64,000 bases of DNA, from contig CANGAW010000004.1 of assembly GCA_947451925.1 (NCBI GenBank), positions 1 through 64,000 on the forward strand. Direction: 5' to 3'. The translations under genes and the position numbers were made by a program. The notes beneath the pieces are model-generated. The model was not told where the DNA came from and made no database searches. It saw nothing but the letters and a program-made list of their open reading frames with translations. The stretch is from Burkholderiales bacterium (GTDB lineage: Bacteria > Pseudomonadota > Gammaproteobacteria > Burkholderiales > Burkholderiaceae_D). Positions 9,582-18,515 of the stretch are shown piece by piece; position 1 is the first letter of the stretch, and the number at the start of each line of letters is the position of its first letter.

Positions 9582-9917
9582 CTACTTTATAGCAATGAGC
9601 GCCAGCTCAGGTGAGCGATCAAGAAGCTTAAGCAATGCCTTCGCAGCACCAGTGGGCGAACGTTTCCCCTGTTCCCAGTTTCGGATGGTTTCGATGGAAA
9701 CGTCTATCTTTTGGGAAAATTCAGATTGCGTCATCCCTACACGCCTTCTGACGCGACGCGCAAACTTAGCCGTATCCATGAGTGCATCTGCATCATCTGA
9801 TTTCTGCTGATGGTCGATATCCTGTTCAGTCGTCGCATCAATTTTCGCTAAATTAACACGTCCTTTTGGCAGAACTGGCTTGCCATCATTTCGCATCTTT
9901 ATTTGTATTGATTTCAT
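9582..9917 (-). CDS. XRE-type HTH antitoxin of a BrnT-like toxin-antitoxin locus
   Basis: A 111-residue DNA-binding protein. The C-terminal half is a helix-turn-helix of the Xre class (MTQSEFSQKIDVSIETIRNW, then a QGKRSPTGAAKALL helix). The N-terminal half is the extended, charged segment expected to bind a toxin. Its ATG lies inside the 3' end of the toxin-like reading frame at 9886-10065, the toxin-first overlapping arrangement of BrnT/BrnA-type operons, although the antitoxin fold here is Xre and not ribbon-helix-helix. Because the toxin frame has lost its 5' part, this is probably an orphan antitoxin or retained DNA-binding regulator. Confidence 0.75.
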   Translation of the reverse strand: MKSIQIKMRNDGKPVLPKGRVNLAKIDATTEQDIDHQQKSDDADALMDTAKFARRVRRRVGMTQSEFSQKIDVSIETIRNWEQGKRSPTGAAKALLKLLDRSPELALIAIK

Positions 9918-10065
9918 ATCGGGTCACCTCACGTTGATTAGCTTTACGTGCAGAGATAATTCTTGTCACTGAATTTCTAACCGTATACACGACTACAAAT
10001 AGTCGCTCATCTATCATTCCATAAAGCTGAAATCTATCTTCACCATAATCCCAACAAGGGTAAGG
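9886..10065 (-). pseudogene. BrnT-like toxin remnant, 5' truncated
   Basis: On the minus strand from 10065 down to the TGA at 9886-9888 the frame reads ...PCWDYGEDRFQLYG... then VVVYTVRNSVTRIISARKA and ends RYEINTNKDAK. This matches the C-terminal half of BrnT ribonuclease toxins (GEDR, the VV-YT strand, RIISARKA). Two adjacent stops, TAG and TAA at 10066-10071, interrupt it, and there is no start codon or N-terminal half. The break lies about 60 bases from a palindromic repeat cluster. The last ~30 bases overlap the antitoxin gene. About 60 codons remain of a normal ~90, so activity is unlikely. Confidence 0.7.
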
Positions 10066-10131
10066 TTACTACCGTCGTTTTGGCACAGGCCTAATGCCAG
10101 CCAGTTGAGGGGAAATGTTTCTGTTTGTAAT

Positions 10132-10326
10132 AAAAGACACTGGGTCCCGGCCTGCGCCGGGATGACGGTAGGAATTTTGAAAGCGTCTCAACCACTACCG
10201 TCGTCACCTGCATGTGACGACTGCTGCGTGGGCAGACTGCATGCAGTCCGAATTACCCACTACGCTCCCGATGAAAATCGGGACCCAGCGTCTTTCGTTG
10301 TGACCCCGAAAAAAATCTCGCTGGAA
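10132..10326. repeat. Composite cluster of palindromic dispersed repeats
   Basis: Four palindromes lie in 195 bases. Copy A, 10132-10168, reads AAAAGACACTGGGTCCCGG...CCGGGATGACGG. Then come CGTCAC-N6-GTGACG at 10202-10219 and the perfect 14-base palindrome GACTGCATGCAGTC at 10235-10248. Copy B, 10256-10326, is the reverse complement of 26532-26606 (shared core CCCGATGAAAATCGGGACCCAGCG plus the flank CGTCTTTCGTTGTGACCCCG). The same family recurs at 14547-14592 and 30101-30198. The remaining sequence to 10389 shows no gene. Confidence 0.75.
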
Positions 10327-10389
10327 TCCGAAACTAATTGTTTAAGCACACAAGTATGAAACTAGTGAGCAGATCCAATTTCGCTAACC

Positions 10390-11616
10390 TCAAAGCTCCC
10401 GACGCGACTCGGCAGGCAATACATAGTCAGAATATCTGTTGCGTATGATGCGCGGCGCCATCACCAGACATTTGATTTGGTACAGATCCTTTTCCAGATT
10501 AACCAGATGCGCCTGCCCGAGAATGGCAAATTTATTGACCGCGGGATGACTCAAAGATTTTAATTTTCCGAACATGAATTTTTCACGGGAAGGATTACGC
10601 TCTATTACCTCTTGCATGAATTGATCATTGATGGCTTTAGCCTGCTTACGCAAGCGATCATAGTGCGGCCTTGTTGCTGGCTTCAGGTTTTCTTCATACT
10701 TGTCGAGGAATTTTTTCCAATGTTCAACGGCGCTGCTGGGCTCTGATGTCCAGGGCAGATACGGTGCATCTTTTTTCAGCAGCCTGACTGCTTCAAACAA
10801 AGTCTTTTTTTCACTGTTCAATAATTTTGCCAGCGCTAGGTACTCGGGCGAATCCTCTTCAATCGACTCGCAGCTGCTCAGTGGAATGCCGTAAAAAGGC
10901 GCGAAGCGCTCGCATTGAAAAAAGTTACCTTCCATGACCAGCATGTCACCACGAGCCGGGTCCAGATAGTGCAGCACCTGCCAAATCAGTTTTTGAATGT
11001 CGTCATCATTATGGAATTCGCCAATAAAAATCATGGCTCCATGCAATTCATCCGTATCTTTCAGATGCGAACTTTTGCGGATTTCGAAGTCTTGATCAAA
11101 TCGTTTAATGAAGGCACCGACATTAATTTTTTGATTCGCCGTGCTGGCCACACACTGCTCTTTGATTTCTTGCGCATCAGCGAGCGCCGGGCCTAGGGAG
11201 AGTTGCGGCAGATAGGCATCAACAGATTTCAGACAGGCGCTAGACCATTGCATGGCGATAAACATCAACGCAGAAAAATCCTGATAAGCATAAGCAGCTA
11301 TTTGCTGTTCATGGTCAGCGCATTCTGTTGATGCTGGTGTGAGCGACTTCAGCTTTGGCAATTGACTCACACGCATCAAGCTCGCTTCGCGTTTTTCTCG
11401 CATGGCTTTTCTGTCAGGCTCGCCAACATAATATTGCGCCCAGCTTGCTTTTGGCTGCGCTTTACTTTTCATGCGCGGCAGGGTGTAAGGCATAGTGATC
11501 GCTGGCGCAGGGTTGATATTTTTCGGCGCCGGATCGCTGAGTTCGTTGAGATTTTTCTCGATGAGCAATGCGCGTTGCTGAATACAAGTTGAGCGAGCCA
11601 TGAATAGTCTGTTCAT
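10390..11616 (-). CDS. Unassigned protein, possible TraB/ChaN/EreA-like fold
   Basis: A ~408-residue protein with no confident family match. Two segments recall the TraB/ChaN/erythromycin-esterase-like group: MIFIGEFHNDDDIQKLIWQ with LVMEG shortly after, and near the C-terminus FAILGQAHLVNLEKDL. Glu and His in these positions are metal or catalytic residues in relatives. The N-terminus has no signal peptide and the middle is charged and helical. The frame is open to a TTG at 11649; I chose the ATG at 11616, with another at 11601, and none has a clear ribosome-binding site. It stands alone between a repeat cluster and a convergently unrelated transporter gene. Confidence 0.55.
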   Translation of the reverse strand: MNRLFMARSTCIQQRALLIEKNLNELSDPAPKNINPAPAITMPYTLPRMKSKAQPKASWAQYYVGEPDRKAMREKREASLMRVSQLPKLKSLTPASTECADHEQQIAAYAYQDFSALMFIAMQWSSACLKSVDAYLPQLSLGPALADAQEIKEQCVASTANQKINVGAFIKRFDQDFEIRKSSHLKDTDELHGAMIFIGEFHNDDDIQKLIWQVLHYLDPARGDMLVMEGNFFQCERFAPFYGIPLSSCESIEEDSPEYLALAKLLNSEKKTLFEAVRLLKKDAPYLPWTSEPSSAVEHWKKFLDKYEENLKPATRPHYDRLRKQAKAINDQFMQEVIERNPSREKFMFGKLKSLSHPAVNKFAILGQAHLVNLEKDLYQIKCLVMAPRIIRNRYSDYVLPAESRREL

Positions 11617-11719
11617 TAAATTTGAACAGAATGGGTAAGTCAGCGGCAAGGGAAGTTCCTGTCCTTCGCAGAACCAGACTTATCCGATATCAAGCTTTAC
11701 GATTCACGCCAAACGGATG

Positions 11720-11743
11720 AGGCCTGCGCTCAAGCGCAAGGCC
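11720..11743. terminator. GC-rich hairpin downstream of the MFS gene
   Basis: GGCCTGCGCT-CAA-GCGCAAGGCC forms a stem with one bulge about 10 bases beyond the MFS gene stop. No T-run follows on the minus strand, so its terminator role is weakly supported. Confidence 0.35.
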
Positions 11744-11753
11744 TTATAAAAAA

Positions 11754-13019
11754 TTATGCGCGCAAATATTTCTCTCGCATCGGTTTTAATACCGCAATGG
11801 CAACAAGAGCGGTCATAAAATTCGCGGCAATGGCGGTAACAAAGACACTGGTCCAGCTGCCTGTTGATTGAAACATCAGTGCCGCCAATGGGCCACCAAG
11901 AATCGCGCCGACGCCGGCTCCGGCATATAAAAATCCATAGTTAGTCGACGCATGGCGCGGACCAAATGTATCGGTCAGGGTGGAAGGGAACAAGGAAAAA
12001 ATTTCGCCCCAGCCAAAGAACACGACTCCGGACAGCAGCACAAATAACATCGCGTTATCCCGGCAAAGGAACCAGACCGTCATCGCCACGCCTTCGAGCG
12101 CAAACGCAATCAGCATCGTATTTTCGCGGCCGATTTTATCGGATACCCAGCCAAAGAAAGGACGAGTCAGGCCATTCATCATACGGTCAATGGTCATCGC
12201 CAGCGGCAAGGCTGCCAGACCAAACACGGTGGCGTCAATAATGCCGAAGTCTTTGGCAAACGCGCCCATTTGCGACACCACCATCAGGCCGGAAGTGGAC
12301 ATCATCGTCATCATCAAAAACATGACCCAGAATATCGGTTGCTGCAACATCTGTTTCGGCGACAGGTCGGCCACATGGGAAACGGGCAGTGACGCATGTA
12401 CCGAAGATTGATAATCATCCGGCGGGTTTTTCAACAGCCACGCACAGACCAGACACACCAGGCCAAACAAAATACCAAAGGTGATAAGCGTCGATTCGAG
12501 TCCCACTGCGGCCAGGCTGTTCGAGACCGGGAAGGTGGTCAGTGAGGCGCCCATACCGTAGCCGGAAGCCGCAATACCCGCAGCCAGACCACGGCGGTCC
12601 GGAAACCATTTGACCATCAGACCCACCACACCAATATAAACAATCCCCGTACCCAGACCGGCAAATAAGCCATAGGTCAGATACAGCGCGGTCAGGCTTT
12701 GCGCTTGAGAGCCGACAATCCAGCTGGACGCAACCAGTACAGCACCGGCTGTCAGCAACTGACGAATGCCGAAGCGTTCAACCAAGTAGCCGCCCAATGG
12801 CGAGAGAAAGCACTGCAAACCAACCACAATCGAAAAAACCACCTGAACTTCTGCCAGACTGACGCCCAGTTTGGCCATGAAGGGCTTGGTTAATAATGCC
12901 CACACATACTGCGGACTGGCGATAGAGATCATGCAAAGAACGCCGATGGCTAATTGCAGCCAGCGGTTAGGCAAGGGCTTTGTGCTCAGGGTCTCAATGC
13001 TTGCGGAGGTGGACGACAT
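11754..13019 (-). CDS. MFS transporter, oxalate:formate antiporter-like
   Basis: A 421-residue inner-membrane protein with about twelve hydrophobic segments. The MFS loop motif appears as GGYLVERFGIR after helix 2 and again as GWVSDKIGREN after helix 8. The pattern (SPQYVWALLTKPF in helix 1, VKWFPDRRGLAAGIAASGYGMGA in mid-protein) resembles the OxlT/monocarboxylate branch. The frame extends to 13064, but the ATG at 13019 preceded by AAGGAAACACC is the better start and avoids overlap with the amidase gene. Lying 17 bases downstream of that amidase, it may carry the amide substrate or the acid released. The substrate is not determinable from sequence. Confidence 0.85.
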   Translation of the reverse strand: MSSTSASIETLSTKPLPNRWLQLAIGVLCMISIASPQYVWALLTKPFMAKLGVSLAEVQVVFSIVVGLQCFLSPLGGYLVERFGIRQLLTAGAVLVASSWIVGSQAQSLTALYLTYGLFAGLGTGIVYIGVVGLMVKWFPDRRGLAAGIAASGYGMGASLTTFPVSNSLAAVGLESTLITFGILFGLVCLVCAWLLKNPPDDYQSSVHASLPVSHVADLSPKQMLQQPIFWVMFLMMTMMSTSGLMVVSQMGAFAKDFGIIDATVFGLAALPLAMTIDRMMNGLTRPFFGWVSDKIGRENTMLIAFALEGVAMTVWFLCRDNAMLFVLLSGVVFFGWGEIFSLFPSTLTDTFGPRHASTNYGFLYAGAGVGAILGGPLAALMFQSTGSWTSVFVTAIAANFMTALVAIAVLKPMREKYLRA

Positions 13020-13036
13020 GGTGTTTCCTTCAAATC

Positions 13037-14479
13037 TTAAAGTGAGGTCGACAAAGCGCTGCAATGTTCGGCGTCGGCCGCAAGGATTGCTGCGTCTGGC
13101 ATCACAAACGGCTGCAGCGACTCAAAGGCACGGGCCGCTTGCAGTACTTTGGCATCAGCAAATTTCGCGCCAATCAATTGCATCGCAACCGGCAGTCCAT
13201 TGACAAAGCCGCAGGGTACTGTTGCCGTTGGCTGTTGCGTCAAATTGAACGGGTAGGTAAACGGCGACCATTCCCACCAACGCTGATAGTCGCCGCCAGG
13301 CGGCACTTCATGACCTGCTGCAAAGGCCGTAATCGGCATTTGCGGGGTGATGATCAAATCATATTTTTGGTGCAGCATCGTCATCTGCCGCCCTAAAATT
13401 TCACGTTGACGCTCAAGCCCGCGATATTCCAGTGCACTGAGTGCAAAGCCGGGCTCTGCCAATTCCAGCATCGCGGGTTCGACCAGAGCGCGCTGGGCCG
13501 CTGTCATCGGCGCAATTGCCAGTGCCAGTGCAACGGCCCATAACGGACGCATGATCGCAATCGGGTCGTCCAGTTTCAGGTCGAGCAGTTCAACCTCGGC
13601 ACCCAGATCAGTAAAACGTTTCATTTGCTGCGCAATCATTGCGGCAACAGCAGGGTCGACTTTGGCGTAACCCAGGTCGGCGCTAAAACCAATGCGCCAG
13701 CCTTTGATACCGTCTTCCAGATTTTTGCGCACATCGAGCGCCGGCATCGGCGTCTGATACCAGTCCCGCTTGTCGGCTTGCGCAATGACGGTTTGCATCA
13801 ATGCAGCGTCGCCCACGGTGCGGGTCAGCGGCCCCTGATGCCACAAACTGAGCGCTGGCGAATGCGGATGCACCGGCACCAGACCCCAGGTAGATTTGAA
13901 ACCGAAGATGCCGCAAAACGCCGCAGGAATGCGAATCGAGCCACCACCGTCTGTTGCCACATGCAAGGGTCCCATGCCCAATGCAGCGGCTACCGCGGCA
14001 CCGCCACTGCTGCCGCCGGGGGTTAAGTCTTTGTTCCAGGGGTTACGGGTAATGCCAGTCAGTGGACTATCTGTGACGCCTTTCCAGCCGAACTCGGGCG
14101 TGGTGGTCTTGCCCAGAATGACTGCGCCCTGCTCGCGCAGGCGGGCAACCGGCGGGCCATCTTCGGTCCATGGCTGATCCGGATCAATAGTGCGCGAGCC
14201 GCGCAAGGTTGGCCAGCCTTTGGCCAGTACTAAATCTTTAACTGTCGTGGGTATACCGTCAACCAGACCAGCTGGTTTGCCTTCTAACCAGCGTTGCTCT
14301 GAAGCGCGTGCACTGGCTAGGGCGCTTTCTTCATCGACGACGCAAAAGGCATTAAAAACCAGATCCAGTTGCGCTATGCGTTTCAGCACTGCAGTGGTCA
14401 CTTCAACGGGTGATACGGTGTGCGCTTTATACATTTGAATCAAGCGCGTAGCGGGTAAAGAGAGCAGTTCTTTTGACAC
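13037..14479 (-). CDS. Amidase-signature family amidase
   Basis: A 480-residue serine hydrolase of the amidase-signature family. The Ser-cisSer-Lys triad is visible: Lys in GIPTTVKD, the Gly/Ser-rich motif TPGGSSGGAAVAAALG and the nucleophile segment DGGGSIRIPAAFCG. It hydrolyses an amide to acid plus ammonia; the actual substrate is unknown. GatA is unlikely because gatB and gatC are absent and the C-terminal half differs. It is the first gene of a short unit with the MFS transporter, suggesting uptake and hydrolysis of an amide or export of its acid. Confidence 0.88.
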   Translation of the reverse strand: MSKELLSLPATRLIQMYKAHTVSPVEVTTAVLKRIAQLDLVFNAFCVVDEESALASARASEQRWLEGKPAGLVDGIPTTVKDLVLAKGWPTLRGSRTIDPDQPWTEDGPPVARLREQGAVILGKTTTPEFGWKGVTDSPLTGITRNPWNKDLTPGGSSGGAAVAAALGMGPLHVATDGGGSIRIPAAFCGIFGFKSTWGLVPVHPHSPALSLWHQGPLTRTVGDAALMQTVIAQADKRDWYQTPMPALDVRKNLEDGIKGWRIGFSADLGYAKVDPAVAAMIAQQMKRFTDLGAEVELLDLKLDDPIAIMRPLWAVALALAIAPMTAAQRALVEPAMLELAEPGFALSALEYRGLERQREILGRQMTMLHQKYDLIITPQMPITAFAAGHEVPPGGDYQRWWEWSPFTYPFNLTQQPTATVPCGFVNGLPVAMQLIGAKFADAKVLQAARAFESLQPFVMPDAAILAADAEHCSALSTSL

Positions 14480-14546
14480 GATCCGTTTCCAGGTAAAAAA
14501 ACGGCGAGGTACTGCTACCTCGCCTGGTGTTGAGATTGTTTGTTTA

Positions 14547-14592
14547 AAAAGTCACTGGGCCCCGGCGCCAAGCTGGGGCCCGGCGACTTTCG
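14547..14592 (-). terminator. Intrinsic terminator of iorAB, also a hairpin-repeat copy
   Basis: On the minus strand a long GC stem (AAGTCGCCGGGCCCC ... CCGGGGCCCAGTGACTT) is followed by TTTTT, about 60 bases beyond the iorB stop. Its core (CACTGGGCCCCGG...) resembles the dispersed GGGTCCCGG repeat family, so a repeat copy may have been recruited as terminator. Confidence 0.6.
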
Positions 14593-14652
14593 TCAGTCAA
14601 CAAAAAACCTTGTTGAAATCTCAAACAGACACAATCACATTGACAGCACCAT

Positions 14653-17106
14653 TCAGGCTTTTTTGTTGCGCAAGCCTTCCAGCACCGCTTGTGGCCGGAT
14701 CGGCATATGCCGTACCCGAACACCTGTGATGTTGAAAATGGCGTTGGCGACAGCAGGCGCAACCGTTGTCGAAGCAGGCTCGCCCACACCGACCGGGTGA
14801 TGCTCGGAGGCGATCAGGTGCACATCAATTTCAGGGATATCAGCCAGACGAATCGGCAAATATTCATGGAAATTTTTCTGCTCGAAGGCGCCGTCTTTCA
14901 ATGTCAGTTGCTCAGACATGATCTGGCTCGCACCCCACAAGGCTGAAGCACGAATTTGTGCATCGACGTTAACGGGGTTAATGATCGTGCCGCAGTCCAT
15001 GGCAATCGTCAGGCGCTTGATTTTGAAACGCCCGGTTTCCGGATCAACGTGGACTTCGGCCACGCAGGCAACCCAGGTTGGGCTCTGCCGTTCTTCTGCT
15101 GAAGTCACCGCAATGCCCATGCCGGTATTCGGCGGCAGCACTTTGGAACCATAGCCTGCCTTACCCGCTGCAACACGCAGGCAATTTGCCAGACGTAATG
15201 CACCGCCAACGGTTGCCGATTCATACGGAATCCACGAGCCTTCTTTGGTCCATGGCAGCGAAATCCACAGACGATCCATGTAGTAATCAGAAGGCGTGCC
15301 TGGTGGGTAACCGGTGTTGGGAATACCGCGGTTGCCGCCTTTGCCGTTCAACATCGACATTCTGAATTCCAGCGGATCCCGCCCTGCTGCATGGGCGACT
15401 TCATCCAGCATCGACTCAACGACAAAGATGTTGTACGAGTTGGCCACCGTGCGCAGCGCGCTGGCCTGAACAGCCCAGGTTGTCGCTTCATGATTCCAGG
15501 CACGCACGCGATGATTTGGCATGTCATACCAGTGATCACTGCCACCGATCGACCATTGGTCGATGTCCTGTTTTTTGCTATCCCAGGAATCTTGCTGCAA
15601 CCAGTCAGAGCCGAATTTTTTACCGACCGAGAAGCGCGCACCCATCCAGCCGCAAACGATGTCGTGATTCAACGCCGTCATCTGGCCGTCCTTGATACCG
15701 GCCTTCATGCGGTGATACGTTGGCGTGCGGGCAAAGCTGGTGGCGAAGTTGGATTCACGGGTGTGAATCAGCTTCACCGGACGACCGGCAGCGTGAGCGC
15801 AATAAGCGGCAGCCAGAATTTCATCAAAGTCTTGCTTGCCGCCGAAGCCGCCGCCCACCAGATGCTGATGAATATAGACCTTGGTTTCTTCCGGCTTTTT
15901 ATTCAACACCTTGGCCAGATAACCTGTGAGCGTCATACGCGCAAAGGACTGACTCTGGGTGCCGACGTAAATATGGCAATCGCCATTGACGAATTGTGCC
16001 GTTGCGTTCAGGGGCTCCATCGTGGCATGGCAAACCATCTCGGTGGTGTATTCCACGTCGAGGATTTTTTCGGCGATCTTCATGCCGTTGTCAACATCGC
16101 CTTCCAGAACCCAGTTGGCGCCTTCACTTTCCTTGGTTGCCAATTCTTTGTACTCGGTGCGCAGCGTGGCTGAATCCAGCTTCGCATAAGGACCTGCATC
16201 CCAAGTCACTTTGAGTGCCTTGGCCGCTTTCACCGCCGTCGGGAAACGGTCTGCCAGTGCCACCACCCAGCCGGTACATTTGCCAAACGAATCGTCGATG
16301 ATGACGGCTTTGATAAAGCCCGGAATCTTGCGTGCTTCAGTGTCATCCACACTCAGCGCTTTGGAAGAATAGCGGGTACGCGGAATCACCAGTGCGCCGT
16401 AAGCCATGTTCGGCAGGAACACGTCAATACCGTATTTGGCCGAGCCATTGGTCTTGCCCGGAATGTCGAGCGCAGGAATGGATTTACCGACAATTTTGTA
16501 GCTGCCGCGCGGCTTCAGAGGAATCGCGCGGAAGTCGTCAGGGTAGGCAAACTGACGAATGATTTTGACCTTCTGCAAAATCTCACCGTAGGAGACTGAG
16601 CGGCCCGAAACAGAATCCGTAATCCGGCTGTTCGCAGCGCTGCAGTTTTTCACTTGCGCGCCCAACAGCTTGGCGCCAGCTTCGGTCAGCGCGATGCGAC
16701 CTGCTGCACCAGCGCGGGCAATGCGGTCAAACTCGGTGGTCATGCTGCCGCTGTTGACGGTGTAAGCCAGACCGTAGATAGCGAAATTCTCTACGCTCTC
16801 CAGTGGGGAATCAAGACGGACATCTTCCCATTTGACTTCGAGTTCTTCTGCAATCACTTGCGCTAAGCCGGTGCCGATGTGCTGGCCCATTTCGGCTTTG
16901 ACGATATGCATCGTCACCTTGCCATCCGGCGTTACCGAAAACCAGATCGATGGCGTGTAAGCAGAAGTGGCAGCCGCTTCTGCCGCACCGGCACCGGTCA
17001 ACAGTCCGGCGCCCAGACTGATACTAAAATAAGAACCAGCTGCAGTGGTCGCGGAGCGGACCAGAAAGTCGCGGCGTGATGCGCCTTTATCGGAAAGCTT
17101 AGACAT
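14653..17106 (-). CDS. iorB: Molybdopterin-binding subunit of an IorB-type aldehyde/isoquinoline oxidoreductase
   Basis: An 817-residue large subunit of a xanthine-dehydrogenase-family hydroxylase. The N-terminus has a twin-arginine signal (GASRRDFLVRSATTAAGSY followed by a hydrophobic stretch), so the enzyme is folded and exported. Moco-domain signatures include LVGGGFGGKQDFDE, and the catalytic glutamate lies in HHPVGVGEPASTT. The start is the ATG at 17106, which sits right before the Tat motif behind GAGGGAAACAAAA; the frame runs on to 17175 but that would bury the signal. It overlaps the 2Fe-2S subunit gene by 8 bases. Relatives hydroxylate N-heterocycles or aldehydes and pass electrons to cytochromes. 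The name is by family, not proven substrate. Confidence 0.87.
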   Translation of the reverse strand: MSKLSDKGASRRDFLVRSATTAAGSYFSISLGAGLLTGAGAAEAAATSAYTPSIWFSVTPDGKVTMHIVKAEMGQHIGTGLAQVIAEELEVKWEDVRLDSPLESVENFAIYGLAYTVNSGSMTTEFDRIARAGAAGRIALTEAGAKLLGAQVKNCSAANSRITDSVSGRSVSYGEILQKVKIIRQFAYPDDFRAIPLKPRGSYKIVGKSIPALDIPGKTNGSAKYGIDVFLPNMAYGALVIPRTRYSSKALSVDDTEARKIPGFIKAVIIDDSFGKCTGWVVALADRFPTAVKAAKALKVTWDAGPYAKLDSATLRTEYKELATKESEGANWVLEGDVDNGMKIAEKILDVEYTTEMVCHATMEPLNATAQFVNGDCHIYVGTQSQSFARMTLTGYLAKVLNKKPEETKVYIHQHLVGGGFGGKQDFDEILAAAYCAHAAGRPVKLIHTRESNFATSFARTPTYHRMKAGIKDGQMTALNHDIVCGWMGARFSVGKKFGSDWLQQDSWDSKKQDIDQWSIGGSDHWYDMPNHRVRAWNHEATTWAVQASALRTVANSYNIFVVESMLDEVAHAAGRDPLEFRMSMLNGKGGNRGIPNTGYPPGTPSDYYMDRLWISLPWTKEGSWIPYESATVGGALRLANCLRVAAGKAGYGSKVLPPNTGMGIAVTSAEERQSPTWVACVAEVHVDPETGRFKIKRLTIAMDCGTIINPVNVDAQIRASALWGASQIMSEQLTLKDGAFEQKNFHEYLPIRLADIPEIDVHLIASEHHPVGVGEPASTTVAPAVANAIFNITGVRVRHMPIRPQAVLEGLRNKKA

Positions 17107-17575
17107 TTTTGTTTCCCTCGCGCGTGATTTCCGCTGCACGTTTGACGGCGCCAACAATGCGGGAGTAAGTCGCACAACGACAGATATTGCCGTTCATGCC
17201 TTCGACGATTTGCGCGTCGGTCGGATTCGGGTTTTGTGACAGGAAGGCGGCGGCCTGCATGATCTGACCAGACTGGCAGTAACCACACTGCGGCACCTGA
17301 TGCTCGATCCACGCCTGCTGCACCGCATGGGTATGGGAAGGGTGCAAGCCTTCGATGGTGGTGATCAAGGCATCAGCAGGAACGTCTTTGAGTTGAATCT
17401 GGCAAGAGCGCACTGGCTCACCGTTGATATGCACGGTACAAGAACCGCACAAGCCCATGCCGCAACCGAAGCGGGTGCCGGTTAATTGCAAATCTTCCCG
17501 AATCACCCAGAGTAGCGGTGTATCCGGCGGCGCATCAGCAAAATAGCTGTGCCCGTTGATCGAGAGCTGCGACAT
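17099..17575 (-). CDS. iorA: 2Fe-2S subunit of IorA type
   Basis: A 158-residue protein with two [2Fe-2S] sites: the plant-type site CGMGLCGSC...C in the first half and the helical-domain site CGYCQSGQ...GNICRCATY in the second. It relays electrons from the molybdenum site of the IorB partner, whose gene it overlaps (stop at 17099, ATG at 17106). It has no signal peptide of its own and should be exported by piggy-back on the Tat signal of IorB, as in related two-subunit enzymes. The FAD subunit typical of xanthine dehydrogenase is absent, which is normal for this type. Confidence 0.9.
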   Translation of the reverse strand: MSQLSINGHSYFADAPPDTPLLWVIREDLQLTGTRFGCGMGLCGSCTVHINGEPVRSCQIQLKDVPADALITTIEGLHPSHTHAVQQAWIEHQVPQCGYCQSGQIMQAAAFLSQNPNPTDAQIVEGMNGNICRCATYSRIVGAVKRAAEITREGNKNV

Positions 17576-17660
17576 AGAGTTCCCCTTTTGAGTTTGACCT
17601 GAAAATTGATAAGGCGGACCAGCTCACATAGTTCATGGAAGCTTGCTGGATGACTTGAGT

Positions 17661-17676
17661 ATGCGCAGCTGCGCAT
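17661..17676. promoter_or_regulatory. Perfect 16-base palindrome upstream of iorA
   Basis: ATGCGCAGCTGCGCAT is its own reverse complement and lies 86 bases before the iorA start. Position and symmetry suit an operator for a dimeric regulator; the adjacent NarL-type regulator is one candidate. The rest of the 17576-17840 gap holds a small hairpin at 17731-17750 and nothing else recognisable. Confidence 0.45.
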
Positions 17677-17840
17677 GGCAACGCATCAGGCTTAGTGATG
17701 AAGTTATGTAGGACAGTGGCAGGAGTCGCGCCTCCCCCAAAAGAGGGAGGACTTTTATCATTTGAATAATGATTGGATGGTGATTGGAAGATGATTCGAG
17801 GCGCAAAGGCAGCACATTGGCAGGTAACTTAGACTGCGCG

Positions 17841-18515
17841 CTAAAAATGAACCAGTCCGCGGCGGGCTGCCAGCGCTGTGGCCTCAGCCCGGCTGGTTAC
17901 ATCGAGCTTGGCAAACAAGCTTTTCAAATGGCTTTTAACGGTGCTTTCGCTAATGTGCAAACTCTGTCCGATGGCCTTGTTACTTTTGCCTTCGGCCAGT
18001 AATTGCAGAATCTGGATTTCGCGATCCGTCGGCGTTTCTTCGCCCACGCGTTGCACCAGCTTGGCCGCAATTTTGGCTTGTAAATACCCTTCACCGGCAT
18101 GCACGGCGCGGATGCAGCGAAACAGTTCTTCAGGCTGCACGTCTTTGAGCAAATACGATTTAGCGCCGGCGCGCAGACAGGCATAGACGTCTTCGTCATG
18201 ATCAAACGTGGTCAGCACAATAATAGCCACCTTCGGTTCCTCGACCCGCAGACGGCGAATCGCATCCAGACCACCCAGCTCGGGCATGCGCAAATCCATC
18301 AGCACCACATCCGGCTTTAATTCCCGCCAAAGCGTAATGGCTTCCAGACCATTACCGGCTTCGCCAATGACTTCAATGCCCTCTTCCATATTCAGAATTG
18401 CGACCAGACCGCGACGAACCAGCGACTGATCGTCAGCGATGAGGACTTTAATTGGTCCATCGGTACGCGGCAAAACAGAAGAGGAACGTGCAGAGTAAAT
18501 AAGGGAATCAAGCAT
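17841..18515 (-). CDS. NarL/FixJ-family response regulator
   Basis: A 225-residue regulator. The receiver domain has the acidic pair in VLIADDQSLVRRG, the phospho-acceptor Asp in PDVVLMDLRMPELGG, the Thr in IIVLTTFD and the Lys in SYLLKDVQPEEL. The C-terminal LuxR-type HTH reads TDREIQILQLLAEGKSNKAIGQSLHISESTVKSHLKS (quoted here only by its positions ~150-200 in essence: the TDRE start and STVKSHL recognition helix). The start at 18515 is chosen because it overlaps the kinase stop by 8 bases; the longer frame to 18617 lies inside the kinase gene. Together with that kinase it forms a complete two-component system, possibly controlling iorAB downstream. Confidence 0.9.
   Translation of the reverse strand: MLDSLIYSARSSSVLPRTDGPIKVLIADDQSLVRRGLVAILNMEEGIEVIGEAGNGLEAITLWRELKPDVVLMDLRMPELGGLDAIRRLRVEEPKVAIIVLTTFDHDEDVYACLRAGAKSYLLKDVQPEELFRCIRAVHAGEGYLQAKIAAKLVQRVGEETPTDREIQILQLLAEGKSNKAIGQSLHISESTVKSHLKSLFAKLDVTSRAEATALAARRGLVHF

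Noticed and set aside
10132..10326. Repeat cluster as a possible CRISPR array
   Set aside because: The units differ, are palindromic, lack equal-length spacers and have no cas genes nearby.
15391..16173. 260-codon plus-strand frame opposite iorB
   Set aside because: Antisense shadow of a well-supported gene.
17731..17750. Hairpin CCTCCC-N8-GGGAGG as a terminator of the response-regulator gene
   Set aside because: Stem is only six pairs and on the minus strand no T-run follows it.
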